DNA from: Burkholderiaceae bacterium
GTDB taxonomy: Bacteria; Pseudomonadota; Gammaproteobacteria; Burkholderiales; Burkholderiaceae_E
DNA length: 64,000 nt
Direction: 5' to 3'
NCBI GenBank assembly: GCA_023954135.1
Contig: JAMLIN010000002.1
Span: 1 to 64,000, forward strand
Below, piece by piece: positions 35,793 to 45,300 of this stretch. Below the pieces are notes generated by a model, which made no database searches, was not told where the DNA came from, and saw nothing but the letters and a program-made list of their open reading frames with translations. Each line of letters starts with the position of its first letter. The first letter of the stretch is position 1. Both the position numbers and the translations under genes were made by a program.

Positions 35793-37124
35793 ATGCGCTC
35801 GATCCGCCGTTCGCTGCTGGTCGGCATCATCGGCGCGGTGACGATTTCCGTCGTCCTGACGGCCAGCTTCGTGTTCCAGTCGGCGCGCCGCAACACGGAC
35901 GCGCTGCTCGACGACCACCTGCGCCAGATCGCGTTGAGCGTTCCCGCCCCCCGGGCACCGATGGACCTGGTAGTGCCGTTCGAGGATCCCATCAACGAAG
36001 GCATCATGATCCAGATATGGGATCGCAATGGTGTCCACGTCTATCGCTCATCGACCGAATGGGAGTTGCCGCAGCGCGCGGCGCTCGGCTTCTCCACCGT
36101 CGTGACACCGCAAGGGCCGCTGCGGGTCTACAGCGCGTTGCGTGCCGGAATCCTGGTGCAGGCAGCCCAGCCCCTGCTTCTGCGCACCAGGATCGCCGCC
36201 CGCTCGGCGTTCGGCCAGACGGTGCCGCTCGCGCTGCTGAGCGCCGCCCTCGCCCTGCTCGTCTGGGTTCTGGTCGGCCGGGGCCTGGCTCCTCTCGACC
36301 AGGTTCGTGGCGCCCTTGCGCGCCGGGCACCGGACACCCTGCAACCCCTCGACGCCAAGGACGTACCCGTCGAGCTGCAGCCCCTGGTCAACGGCATCAA
36401 TGCCCTGCTGGGAAGGCTCGATGTGGCGTTTCGCAACCAGCGCGCCTTCCTCGCCGACGCCGCGCACGAGCTGCGCACCCCGCTGGCAGCGGTGCGCCTG
36501 CAGCTCGATCTCCTGCGACGTGCCGATACCCGGCACGAACGCGAGATCGCCGGCGACCGGCTCGCCCAGGGCATCGGCCGGCTCGGCGTGTTGGTCGACC
36601 AGTTGCTGCTGCTCGCGCGCCAGGATGCCGATGCCGATCTCATGCTCGCCCGCGTCGATGTCGATCCGGCCGAGCTGCTGGGCCGCTGCGCCGCCGATCA
36701 TGTGGCCCTTGCCGAGGCGCGGCATATCGATCTCGGCGTCGCCGACGACTCCGCGTCGCCCGGCGAGCTGCGGATGCATGGCGACCCGCAGTCGCTCGCC
36801 ATCCTCATGACGAATCTGGTAGGCAATTCGCTGCGCTATGTCCCGGCGGGCGGCCGGATCGACCTCTGGTGCGGTCTCGATGGCGCTTACGTCGTGCTGC
36901 GGGTCGATGACGACGGCCCCGGCATCGCGCCGGACGAACGCGAGCGGGTATTCGATCGCTTCTATCGCACCGACTATGCGGCGAGCGGGCCGCACGGAGA
37001 GCATGGCAGCGGCCTCGGCCTGTCCATCGTGAGCCAGGTGGCGAAACGCCACGGCGCCAGCGTCCAGCTGCTCGACAATCCGCGCGGCAGAGGCCTGCGG
37101 GTGGAGCTCCGCTTCCCCGTGTAA
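35793..37124 (+). CDS. Sensor histidine kinase (QseC-like)
   Basis: This 443-residue inner-membrane kinase pairs with the preceding regulator. It has an N-terminal membrane helix (LLVGIIGAVTISVVLTASFV), a periplasmic sensor domain (about 30-140) and a second helix (TVPLALLSAALALLVWVLVG). The DHp domain has the phosphorylated His in AAHELRTPLAAVRLQLDLLR. The catalytic domain has TNLVGNSLRYVP (N box), DDDGPGIAPDE (G1), VFDRFYRTDYA (F box) and GSGLGLSIVSQVA (G2). ATG 35793 is chosen because it starts MRSIRRSLL just before the first helix; the open frame upstream lies inside the regulator gene. The signal is unknown. Confidence 0.9.
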   Translation: MRSIRRSLLVGIIGAVTISVVLTASFVFQSARRNTDALLDDHLRQIALSVPAPRAPMDLVVPFEDPINEGIMIQIWDRNGVHVYRSSTEWELPQRAALGFSTVVTPQGPLRVYSALRAGILVQAAQPLLLRTRIAARSAFGQTVPLALLSAALALLVWVLVGRGLAPLDQVRGALARRAPDTLQPLDAKDVPVELQPLVNGINALLGRLDVAFRNQRAFLADAAHELRTPLAAVRLQLDLLRRADTRHEREIAGDRLAQGIGRLGVLVDQLLLLARQDADADLMLARVDVDPAELLGRCAADHVALAEARHIDLGVADDSASPGELRMHGDPQSLAILMTNLVGNSLRYVPAGGRIDLWCGLDGAYVVLRVDDDGPGIAPDERERVFDRFYRTDYAASGPHGEHGSGLGLSIVSQVAKRHGASVQLLDNPRGRGLRVELRFPV

Positions 37125-37150
37125 TCCGCCTGAAACGTCCTGCAACCACC

Positions 37151-37188
37151 CTTAAGCCGGATTTCAGCGAGATTAATCTGTCGCTAAG
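37151..37188 (+). promoter_or_regulatory. Candidate response-regulator half-sites upstream of the DegP-like gene
   Basis: TTAAT and CTAAG are separated by 6 bases (37173-37188), an 11-bp period. Another TTAAG lies 21 bp upstream (37152-37156). PmrA/QseB-type regulators bind direct repeats close to TTAAx at this period. The site lies 51 bases before the protease ATG and directly follows the two-component genes. AGATTAATCT (37170-37179) is also a perfect palindrome. Binding is inferred. Confidence 0.4.
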
Positions 37189-37238
37189 TCGGCGGGTCTA
37201 GGCTTGGATTTCCGGATCCTCGCAGGAGCGGCCCCGCC

Positions 37239-38693
37239 ATGAAATCCATCGTCACTGTCGGTACGATCGCACTGGTCGCCGTCATCGGAATCCTGGGAGC
37301 CGTCAAGGCCGAAAGCCGGGCCCAGGGGATCGGGCACTGGGGCAGCGAAGCCGCGGCATACAGGGCATCCTTCGCAACGCCGTCTCCCGGACTGCGGTCC
37401 AACGCTGCCGCCGTCGGCGGCCTGCCCGACTTCACGGCGCTGGTCAGGGACAACGGCGCCGCGGTCGTCAACATCCGTGTCGCCTCGCGGGCGACCCCGG
37501 TGCCGGCCGAGGCGCAGCCACCCTCTCCCTTCGACTGGTTCTTCCGCGGCATGCCGGGCCAGGGGCGCCCCGATCGGCCCCAGCAGGGCATCGGGTCGGG
37601 ATTCATCGTAGGGGCCGACGGCACGATCCTCACCAACGCCCACGTCGTGGACGGTGCCGACGAGGTCGTCGTGCGTCTGCGCGACCGCCGCGAGTTTCCC
37701 GCCACGGTCGTCGGAACCGACTCGGAGACCGATGTCGCGGTGCTCAGGATCGAGGCCGCCGGCCTGCCCGTGGTGCGCATCGGAGATCCGAAACGGCTCG
37801 AGGTCGGCCAATGGGTGGCGGCGATCGGTTCGCCTTACGGGTTCGAGCACACCGTGACCGCCGGGATCGTCAGCGCCACGTCCCGCTCGCTGCCGAGCGA
37901 AGCCTACGTTCCCTTCATCCAGACGGATGTGGCGGTGAATCCGGGCAACTCCGGGGGACCGCTGTTCAACCTCGATGGTGAGGTCGTCGGGATCAACTCG
38001 CAGATCTACAGCCAGACCGGTGGCTGGCAGGGCCTGTCGTTCGCGATCCCGATCGACGTCGCGATGCAGGTCAAGTCCCAGCTGATCGCCGACGGCAAGG
38101 TGACCCGGGGCCGTCTCGGCGTTGCGATCCAGGAGGTCGATGGCTCTCTGGCCCGATCCTTCGGGCTCGACCGGCCGAAGGGCGCCCTGGTGACCTCGGT
38201 CGACGAAGGCAGCGGTGCCGCGACGGCGGGCATGCGTCCCGGCGACATCATCCTCGCGCTCGACCGGACCGAGATCGCGCGTGCCGTCGACCTTGCCCGG
38301 GCGATCGCCGGGCGGGCTCCCGGCGATGCGGTCGATCTCGAGATCTGGCGAGACGGCGCGAAGCAGACCCTGCAGGCCCGTGTAGGCAGCCGGGAGGCGG
38401 TCGTCGAGACGGCGTCGGCCGCCAGGCCGCAGCGGCTCGGCGTCACGGTGCGGCCCCTGACGGCGAGCGAGCGAGCCGAAAGCGGATTGAGCACGGGGCT
38501 GCTCGTGAGCGATGTGAGCGGTCCGGCCGCGCGAGCCGGCGTCCAGGCGGGGGACGTGATCCTCGCGATCAACGGCACCCCGGTCAAGGATCCCGAGCAG
38601 CTGCAGCGCCTGCTCATCGGCGAGCAGCAGCAGATCGCCCTGCTGGTGCAGCGCGGCACGTCGAGGATCTTCGTGCCCGTAAGGCTCGCCTGA
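37239..38693 (+). CDS. DegP/HtrA-family periplasmic serine protease
   Basis: This 484-residue envelope protease/chaperone has a signal segment (VTVGTIALVAVIGILGAV), then a trypsin-like domain with the catalytic triad His in LTNAHVVDGADEVVVRLRD, Asp in SETDVAVLRIE and Ser in VNPGNSGGPLFNLDG. Two PDZ domains follow (about 275-365, RGRLGVAIQEVD and AGMRPGDIILALDRTEIARA; about 385-484, AGVQAGDVILAINGTPVKDP). It degrades or refolds misfolded periplasmic proteins. The position after a QseBC-like pair and candidate regulator sites suggests control by envelope stress, which is inference. DegQ and MucD are close relatives, so I leave the symbol open. Confidence 0.92.
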   Translation: MKSIVTVGTIALVAVIGILGAVKAESRAQGIGHWGSEAAAYRASFATPSPGLRSNAAAVGGLPDFTALVRDNGAAVVNIRVASRATPVPAEAQPPSPFDWFFRGMPGQGRPDRPQQGIGSGFIVGADGTILTNAHVVDGADEVVVRLRDRREFPATVVGTDSETDVAVLRIEAAGLPVVRIGDPKRLEVGQWVAAIGSPYGFEHTVTAGIVSATSRSLPSEAYVPFIQTDVAVNPGNSGGPLFNLDGEVVGINSQIYSQTGGWQGLSFAIPIDVAMQVKSQLIADGKVTRGRLGVAIQEVDGSLARSFGLDRPKGALVTSVDEGSGAATAGMRPGDIILALDRTEIARAVDLARAIAGRAPGDAVDLEIWRDGAKQTLQARVGSREAVVETASAARPQRLGVTVRPLTASERAESGLSTGLLVSDVSGPAARAGVQAGDVILAINGTPVKDPEQLQRLLIGEQQQIALLVQRGTSRIFVPVRLA

Positions 38694-38787
38694 ACGATGT
38701 CTGCCGTACTGCCCGGCAGCCGCCGGGGCCGTGTACACTGGTCCGGCCATCACGCAACCGCGGTGATCAAACCGGATCGATCGACAA

Positions 38788-39639
38788 ATGAACGAAGTCG
38801 ACGTACCTCCGTCGGTCTGGCGAGCCTTCGTGCAGGTGGCTCGCCTGCGCAGTTTCTCGAGCGCCGCGCGCGCCCTGTCGAGCCGCCAGTCGACGGTCAG
38901 CACCCAGATCCGCCGGCTCGAGGACCAGATCGGCCAGCCGCTGTTCGCCAGGACGACGCGCAGCGTTCGCCTCACGCCGCTGGCCGAGCATCTGCTGCCG
39001 GTGGCCGAGGAGATCGTCGGCCTGCAGTCGATTGCATCGGCCCGCCTCGCGGATGCTCCGCTTTCGGGGCAGCTGCGTGTGCTGGCAAGCGCCCCCCTGT
39101 TCTCGATCTACGAGCTGCATCGGCTCTTCGCGCGCTTCATGAGGACCCATCCGGACCTGCGGCTCACCACCCGCTGCGTGCCGGACGCCGCCCTCTCGAG
39201 TGCCGCCGCGGGCGACTACGACCTCATGATCGGCGCCGGCAGCCTGCCGGGTGACGCCGCCTCGATGCGGCCGGTCCGGCGCGAGCGCCTGCGCTGGTAC
39301 GGCCAGCGCAGCGGCGTGACGGACCTGCGCCGGGCGGCGCTGGTGATGTTGTCGCCGTTCACGAGCGCGATCAGGGTGGGCGATCGCCACGTCGCGGTCC
39401 ATGCCGACGACCTCGAGACGGCGGTACGCTGCGTCAAGGCCGGGATCGGCGTGAGCCTGCTGCCGGTGGCCGAGGCGGCCCGCTTCGACCTGGCGCCGCT
39501 CGAGGGACCTGGCCTGCCGGCGGTGCCGAAGCTCGACATCCGGATCGTGGCGCCCGACCAACCGGGGCCGGCCGCAACCGCTTTGCGCAACCAGTTGCTG
39601 CACTGGCTGCGCGAACGCAGTCGCACCGAAGACAGCTAG
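38788..39639 (+). CDS. LysR-type transcriptional regulator
   Basis: This 283-residue regulator has the N-terminal winged helix WRAFVQVARLRSFSSAARAL, SSRQSTVSTQIRRLEDQIGQ and PLFARTTRSVRLTPLAEHLL, followed by the linker helix and the effector-binding domain. The C-terminal AVRCVKAGIGVSLLPVAEAA is the usual LysR block. It could regulate the acyl-CoA dehydrogenase operon that converges on it, but there is no divergent partner gene, the usual clue to the target. The structured repeat lies 17 bases after its stop. Confidence 0.9.
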   Translation: MNEVDVPPSVWRAFVQVARLRSFSSAARALSSRQSTVSTQIRRLEDQIGQPLFARTTRSVRLTPLAEHLLPVAEEIVGLQSIASARLADAPLSGQLRVLASAPLFSIYELHRLFARFMRTHPDLRLTTRCVPDAALSSAAAGDYDLMIGAGSLPGDAASMRPVRRERLRWYGQRSGVTDLRRAALVMLSPFTSAIRVGDRHVAVHADDLETAVRCVKAGIGVSLLPVAEAARFDLAPLEGPGLPAVPKLDIRIVAPDQPGPAATALRNQLLHWLRERSRTEDS

Positions 39640-39656
39640 AAAGCCGACCCACTCTC

Positions 39657-39757
39657 GCGGGTTCGCCTTCGAGTGCAGGACAAGGCGGGGCGCCGAAGAC
39701 AGTGCGGTTGCACGGCAAGGCGCCCCAACGCGGTCATGCGCTCGAAGGCGAAGCCGC
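39657..39757 (+). repeat. Convergent-gap structured repeat, copy 2
   Basis: This 101-bp palindromic element fills the gap between the LysR gene and the convergent acyl-CoA dehydrogenase. Its right end touches that gene's stop codon (39758-39760). Outer arms 39657-39677 and 39737-39757 pair with one mismatch and one U-G wobble. The inner stem GGGGCGCC/GGCGCCCC is perfect, and the apical hairpin is GTGC-GGTT-GCAC. The core matches copies 1 and 3; the arm sequence differs. Confidence 0.87.
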
Positions 39758-40900
39758 TCAGGCGGCGTACGCGTTGGCGGCGTATCGTGCCAGGTGATGC
39801 TCGATATCCCCGTTGCTGAGGATGAACATCGTCAGGCGCTTGAACGTATGGGCGACCTTCATCTCGTAGGTCATGCCCATGCCGCCGTGCATCTGGATCG
39901 CCTCCTGGCCCACCTTGCGGGCGGCATCGGCGCACTTCACCTTGGCTGCCGAGACGAAGCGCCGCCGCTCCGAGGCCGACAGCTTGCCCTTCGCGGCATC
40001 GTCGAACTGCGATGCGGCGAGCAGCAGCATCGATTCCGCCTGCCGGGCCTCGACGGTCATGTCGACCATCCGGTGCTGCAATGCCTGGAAGCTGCCGATC
40101 GGCACGCCGAACTGCTTGCGGGTCTTGAGGTATTCGAGCGTGGCCTCGTTGGCGTAGTTCATCGCGCCGACCGCATCGGCGCACTCGAGCAGCGTCGCGA
40201 AATCGACCGCCTCCTCGATGGCCGCGTAGGCGCCACCCTCGGCGCCCACCAGCTCGCCTTCGACGCCGTCGAGCACCAGGTCGGCGCCCCGCATGTCGTC
40301 ATTGGTCCGGTAGGTCTTGCGCACCAGGCCCTTGGCGGCAGGGTCGACGAGGAACAGGCTGACGCCGTCGGTGTCGCCGTCGGCACCGGCGGTGCGCGCC
40401 GAAACCAGCAATCTGTCGGCGACCGATGCGCCGAGCACCAGGCGCTTCTCGCCGGCGAGCTTGTAGCCTGAGCCGGCCCTGGTCGCCCGGGTCGAGACCT
40501 CGTTGAGGTTGTAGCGCGATGCCGGCTCGCCATGGGCGAGCGCGAGCTTGAGCTCGCCGCCGACGACCTGCTCGAGCATGGCCTTCTGGGCGTCCGAGCC
40601 GAGTACCGCGATCAGGCGCGCGGCCGTCACGGTCGGGACATAGGGCTCGACCACCAGGCCGCGACCGAGCGGCTTGAGGACGCTGATCATGCCGAGGACG
40701 CCCGAGCCGAAGCCGCCCTGCTCTTCCGGCAGCGGCAGCGCGATCAGGCCCAGCTCGGCGAGCGAGGCCCAGAACTTCGGATCGAAGCCGGTATCGGATC
40801 GGGTGATGGCCTTGCGCGCCTCGAAGTCGTAGGTCTTCTCGATCAGGCGATTGACGCTATCCGCAAGGAGCTGCTCTTCTTCGTTGAGTGTGAAGTCCAT
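39758..40900 (-). CDS. Acyl-CoA dehydrogenase, small subunit-like
   Basis: This 380-residue flavoprotein has the acyl-CoA dehydrogenase order: N-terminal helices (FTLNEEEQLLADSVNRLIEK), middle beta domain (KLALAHGEPASRYNLNEVST, then KLAGEKRLVLGASVADRLLV) and C-terminal helices with QMHGGMGMTYEMKVAHTFKR. It lies 18 bases after a second dehydrogenase gene. Size and pairing resemble the large/small dehydrogenases called PimC/PimD, and heteromeric alpha2-beta2 dehydrogenases of steroid degradation. The typical YEGT block with catalytic Glu is absent near the C-terminus (FILSNGDIEHHLARYA). The substrate is unknown. Confidence 0.85.
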   Translation of the reverse strand: MDFTLNEEEQLLADSVNRLIEKTYDFEARKAITRSDTGFDPKFWASLAELGLIALPLPEEQGGFGSGVLGMISVLKPLGRGLVVEPYVPTVTAARLIAVLGSDAQKAMLEQVVGGELKLALAHGEPASRYNLNEVSTRATRAGSGYKLAGEKRLVLGASVADRLLVSARTAGADGDTDGVSLFLVDPAAKGLVRKTYRTNDDMRGADLVLDGVEGELVGAEGGAYAAIEEAVDFATLLECADAVGAMNYANEATLEYLKTRKQFGVPIGSFQALQHRMVDMTVEARQAESMLLLAASQFDDAAKGKLSASERRRFVSAAKVKCADAARKVGQEAIQMHGGMGMTYEMKVAHTFKRLTMFILSNGDIEHHLARYAANAYAA

Positions 40901-40918
40901 GGTGTCCTGCCCCCCTTG

Positions 40919-42097
40919 TCAGAGCCCGAGGGCCATCTTGGAGATGATGTTGCGTTGAATTTCGTTCGACCCGGCGTAGATGCTGGTCTTGCGATAGTTG
41001 AAGTAGCGCGGGGCGAGCGTCGAGACGAAGTCGTCGAACCCATCGTAGTCGCGGGCTTCGAAGGCGCGCGCCTGCGGCCCGTAGGCCTGGACCATCAGCT
41101 CGGTGAGCGCCTGCTGGATCTCGGTGCCGCGCATCTTCAGCAGCGACACCATCGGGCCGATCTGCCCGGTGCGCATGACCTCGTCGACGAACTGCATGCT
41201 GGTGATCTCGAGCGCCATCAGCTCGATCTCGACGCGGGAGAGCTTGTCGGCGAAGCGCGGATCCTCGATGAGGGGCCGGCCGTTCTGCAGGACCTCGCCG
41301 GCAACCCGCTTGAGCCGGCCGATCTCGCGCTTGGATCCGCCGATCCGGCCGCTGTTGAGCCGCTCGTGGCCGAGCAGGTACTTGGCGACCGTCCAGCCCT
41401 TGCCTTCCTCGTGGACGAGGTTCTCGACCGGAACCTTGACGTCCTCGAAGAAGACCTCGTTGACCTCGTGCGCCTCGTCGAGCAGGATCAGTGGCCGCAC
41501 GGTGATGCCGGGCGTCTTCATGTCGATCAGCAGGAAGCTGATGCCTTCCTGCTTCTTCGGCGAGGAGTTGTCGGTGCGCACCAGGCAGAAGATCCAGTCG
41601 CCGTAGTGGCCGAGCGTGGTCCAGATCTTCTGGCCGTTCACGATGTAGTGGTCGCCGCGGCGCTCGGCGCGCGTCTTGAGCGAGGCGAGGTCCGAGCCCG
41701 AGCCCGGTTCGGAATAGCCCTGCGCCCAGAAGATGTCGCCGTTGTAGATGCTGGGCAGGTGCTTCTGCTTCTGCTCCTCGGTGCCGAAGCGCAGCAGGAC
41801 CGATGCGCACATGGTCGGCCCGAAGGCGGCGACCGGTGGCGCCCCGGCACGGGCGTACTCTTCCTCGTAGATGTACTTCTGGGCGGCGTTCCAGCCGGTG
41901 CCGCCCCATTCGACCGGCCAGGACGGCGCCAGCCAGCCCTTCTTCGCCAGGATCTTGTGCCAGCGCACGAGATCGTCCTTGCTGAGCTCCCGATGCTCGA
42001 GCACCTTGTCGCGCAGATCGGCCGGCAGGTTGGCTTCGAACCAGCCGCGCACTTCATCGCGAAAGGCGAGCTCCTCGGGACTAAATGTAAGATCCAT
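40919..42097 (-). CDS. Acyl-CoA dehydrogenase, large subunit-like
   Basis: This 392-residue acyl-CoA dehydrogenase is the first gene of a two-gene operon. Features are MDLTFSPEELAFRDEVRGWF, the FAD-contacting WAQGYSEPGSGSDLASLKTR and VNGQKIWTTLGHYGDWIFCL, and the C-terminal SIYAGSNEIQRNIISKMALG. At the position where MCAD-type enzymes have YEGT with the catalytic Glu, this one has YAGS, so the base must sit elsewhere or on the partner. The pair probably forms a heteromer. A sigma70-like promoter lies at 42219-42245. Confidence 0.88.
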   Translation of the reverse strand: MDLTFSPEELAFRDEVRGWFEANLPADLRDKVLEHRELSKDDLVRWHKILAKKGWLAPSWPVEWGGTGWNAAQKYIYEEEYARAGAPPVAAFGPTMCASVLLRFGTEEQKQKHLPSIYNGDIFWAQGYSEPGSGSDLASLKTRAERRGDHYIVNGQKIWTTLGHYGDWIFCLVRTDNSSPKKQEGISFLLIDMKTPGITVRPLILLDEAHEVNEVFFEDVKVPVENLVHEEGKGWTVAKYLLGHERLNSGRIGGSKREIGRLKRVAGEVLQNGRPLIEDPRFADKLSRVEIELMALEITSMQFVDEVMRTGQIGPMVSLLKMRGTEIQQALTELMVQAYGPQARAFEARDYDGFDDFVSTLAPRYFNYRKTSIYAGSNEIQRNIISKMALGL

Positions 42098-42218
42098 CCG
42101 CTATCTCCAATTGACGGGCCGGCACCCTTCGATCATGGTCGCCGCTGTTGCGCGCTTGTCTGCCAGCGTGGCTAAACCGGTACGCCTTGTGGCCGGGTTC
42201 TGTCTCGGGCGTTGGGCC

Positions 42219-42245
42219 ATTCTAGGCGAAATCGCCGCCCGTCAA
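42219..42245 (-). promoter_or_regulatory. Sigma70-like promoter of the acyl-CoA dehydrogenase operon
   Basis: On the minus strand TTGACG (42240-42245) and TAGAAT (42219-42224) are separated by 15 bases, or by 16 if GTTGAC is taken. The start codon of the downstream dehydrogenase is about 120 bases away. The 219-base gap between purL and this operon (42098-42316) holds no gene; the small frames there look like noise. Confidence 0.55.
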
Positions 42246-42316
42246 CGCGGATATCGGTGCCGGATCGTCGCTCTGGCGGCCCGGATTCCGGACCGGGGAA
42301 TCGCGGCGTCCCCGGC

Positions 42317-45300
42317 TCAGCCAACCCAGGCGCGGGCGTTGCGAAAGATCCTCATCCAGGGAGAATCCTCGCCCAGCGCGGGCGGTGCCCAGCTCATCTG
42401 GACCGTCCGGTAGACCCGCTCGGGGTGCGGCATCAGGATCGTGGCGCGGCCGTCCTCCGAGCTGAATCCCGTCAGGCCGCCCGGGGAGCCGTTCGGGTTC
42501 GCCGGATAGCGTTGCGCGATCGCGCCATGGCCATCCACGAAACGCAGCGCTGCCCTTGCCCGGCCGGCCTGCCCGTCGCTGGCGAAGCCGACCCTGCCCT
42601 CGCCGTTGGACACCACGATGGGCATTCGGCTGCCGGCCATGCCGGCGAGCAGGATCGAAGGCGAATCGAGCACCTCCACCTGCACCAGCCGGCCTTCGAA
42701 CTGTTCGGAACGGTTGCGCACGAAGCGAGGCCAGTCGTGGGCGCCCGGGATGATCGACTTCAGGTGCGCGAGCATCTGGCAGCCGTTGCACACGCCGAGG
42801 CTGAAGGTGTCCGGCCGGTTGAAGAAGACCGCGAACTGCTCGGCCATCGCCGGATTGAAGAGAATCGAGCGAGCCCAGCCGGCGCCCGCTCCGAGCACGT
42901 CGCCATAGGAGAAGCCTCCGCAGGCGACCAGCCCCTTGTAGTCCTCGAGGCGATGCCGGCCGGAGAAGAGATCGGTCATGTGCACGTCGTAGGCATCGAA
43001 GCCGGCGCGGGTGAAGGCGGCCCCCATCTCGACATGGCTGTTGACACCCTGCTCGCGCAGCACCGCCACCCTCGGCCGTGCGCCGGATGCGATGAAGGGT
43101 GCCGCGATGTCCTCGGCCGGATCGAAGCCGAGGCTGAGGTGCAGGCCCGGGTCGTCGGCGTCGGCGATCGCGTCGAATTCCTCCTGCGCGCATTCGGGGT
43201 CGTCGCGCAGGGCGGCGATCCGGTAGCTGGTCTCGGCCCAGATCCGCTGCAGGGTCGGGCGCGACTCGACGAAGATGCGTCGCCCGTCCCGGTAGAAGCT
43301 GATCTCGTCGCCGTCGGCCGGCTTGCCGATGACGTGCGAGAACGCCGACAGGCCGAGAGCGCGCAGCTCGGCCATCACCGCGTCCCGGTCGACGGCCGGC
43401 ACCTGGATGACCGCGCCCGCCTCCTCGTTGAAGAGCGCCCGGATAGTGGCTTCGCCGCGCTGCACCGCGACCTGCTCGGGCCGGATCTTGTAGTCGCCCC
43501 AGTCGGCCGAATCCGGATCGAACACGAGCATGTCGAGGTTGATCGCGACACCGCAACGACCGGCGAATGCCATCTCGCAGACCGTCGCGAAGAGCCCTCC
43601 GTCGGACCGGTCGTGGTAGGCGAGCAGGCGCCCCTGGGCGCGCAGCCGGGCGATCGCGGCGACGAATGCCGCGAGGCGCGCCGGATCGTCCACGTCCGGC
43701 GCCTCGTTGCCCACCTGCCCCGTCACCTGGGCGAACACGGAGCCGCCGAGGCGCTGCCTGCCGGCTGCCAGGTCGATCAGGATCAGCGTCGTGTCGGTGG
43801 AAGGATCGAGTTGCGGGGTGTTCGCGATGCGCACGTCCGCGACCGGCGCGAAGGCGGTCACCACGAGCGAGGTCGGCGCCAGCACCGCCTGTTCGCGGCC
43901 GGAGGCGGGATCGCGCCAGACGGTGCGCATCGACAGGGAATCCTTGCCGACCGGAATCGCGATGCCCAGTGCGATGCACAGCTCGCTCGCGGCCCGCACG
44001 GCGTGGTAGAGGTCGGCATCCTCGGCCGGATCGCCGCAGGCCGCCATCCAGTTGGCCGAGAGCTTGATCGCATCGATCCGCTCGACCGGGGCGGCGCACA
44101 GGTTGGTGATCGCTTCGGCGATCGCCATGCGCGCCGAGGCGGCCGGATCGATGACCGCGATCGGGCTGCGCTCGCCGAGCGCGAGCGCATCGCCCGCATG
44201 GCCATGGAAATCGGCCAGGCCGATCGCGCAGTCCGCGACGGGCACCTGCCAGGGGCCCACCATCGGGTCGCGCGCGCTCAGGCCCCCGACGGTGCGATCG
44301 CCGATGGTGACCAGGAAACGCTTGCTCGCGACGGTGGGATGGCGCAGGACGGCGGTCGCGATCGGGCCGGGCTCATGGCCGGCCGCATCGACCGGGGGCA
44401 GGCGGCGCTCGCGACTCGCGCCGGTACGCAGCATCCTCGGCGGCTTGCCGAGCAGCACGTCGATCGGCATGTCGACGGGATGGCCCTCGGCGGGCTCGTC
44501 CTCGTCGAACCGTAGCTGCAGCTGGCCGTCGTCGGTGACCGTCCCGACGACAGCGAACGGGCAGCGCTCGCGGCGGCAGAAATATTCGAAACCGGCCAGC
44601 GACTCGGGCGCGAGCGCCAGGACATAGCGCTCCTGGGATTCGTTGCACCAGATCTCGGCGGGCGACAGGCCGGTTTCCTCGAGCGGCACCTGGCTCAGCA
44701 TGAAGCGCGCAGATCGACCCGCATCGTTGACGATCTCGGGAAAGGCGTTCGACAAGCCGCCTGCTCCGACATCATGGATCGACAGGATCGGATTGGCCGG
44801 ACCGAGTGCCCGGCAGGAATCGAGCACCTCCTGCGCGCGTCGCTGGATCTCGGGATTGCCGCGCTGGACGGAGTCGAAATCGAGCTCGGCGGTGTTCGTG
44901 CCGGTTCCCATGCTCGAGGCGGCGCCACCGCCCAGGCCGATGCGCATTCCCGGTCCGCCGAGCTGAATCAGCAAGGTGCCGGGCGGCAGGGGGTTCTTGC
45001 CGACATGGCGGGCGTCGATCGCCCCGACCCCGCCGGCGATCATGATCGGCTTGTGATAGCCGCGGGTGATGCCTTCGACGCCCTGCTCGTAGCTGCGGAA
45101 GTAGCCGAGCAGATTGGGCCGACCGAACTCGTTGTTGAACGCCGCCCCGCCGATCGGGCCCTCGATCATGATGTCGAGCGCCGATGCGATGTGCCCGGGC
45201 CGCCCGTGGGCCGCCGCGCTTCCGTCCGGATCGCTCTCCCAGGGTTGCTCGAAGCCCGGGATGCGCAGGCTGGAGACGGTGAAGCCGGTCAGGCCGAAGC

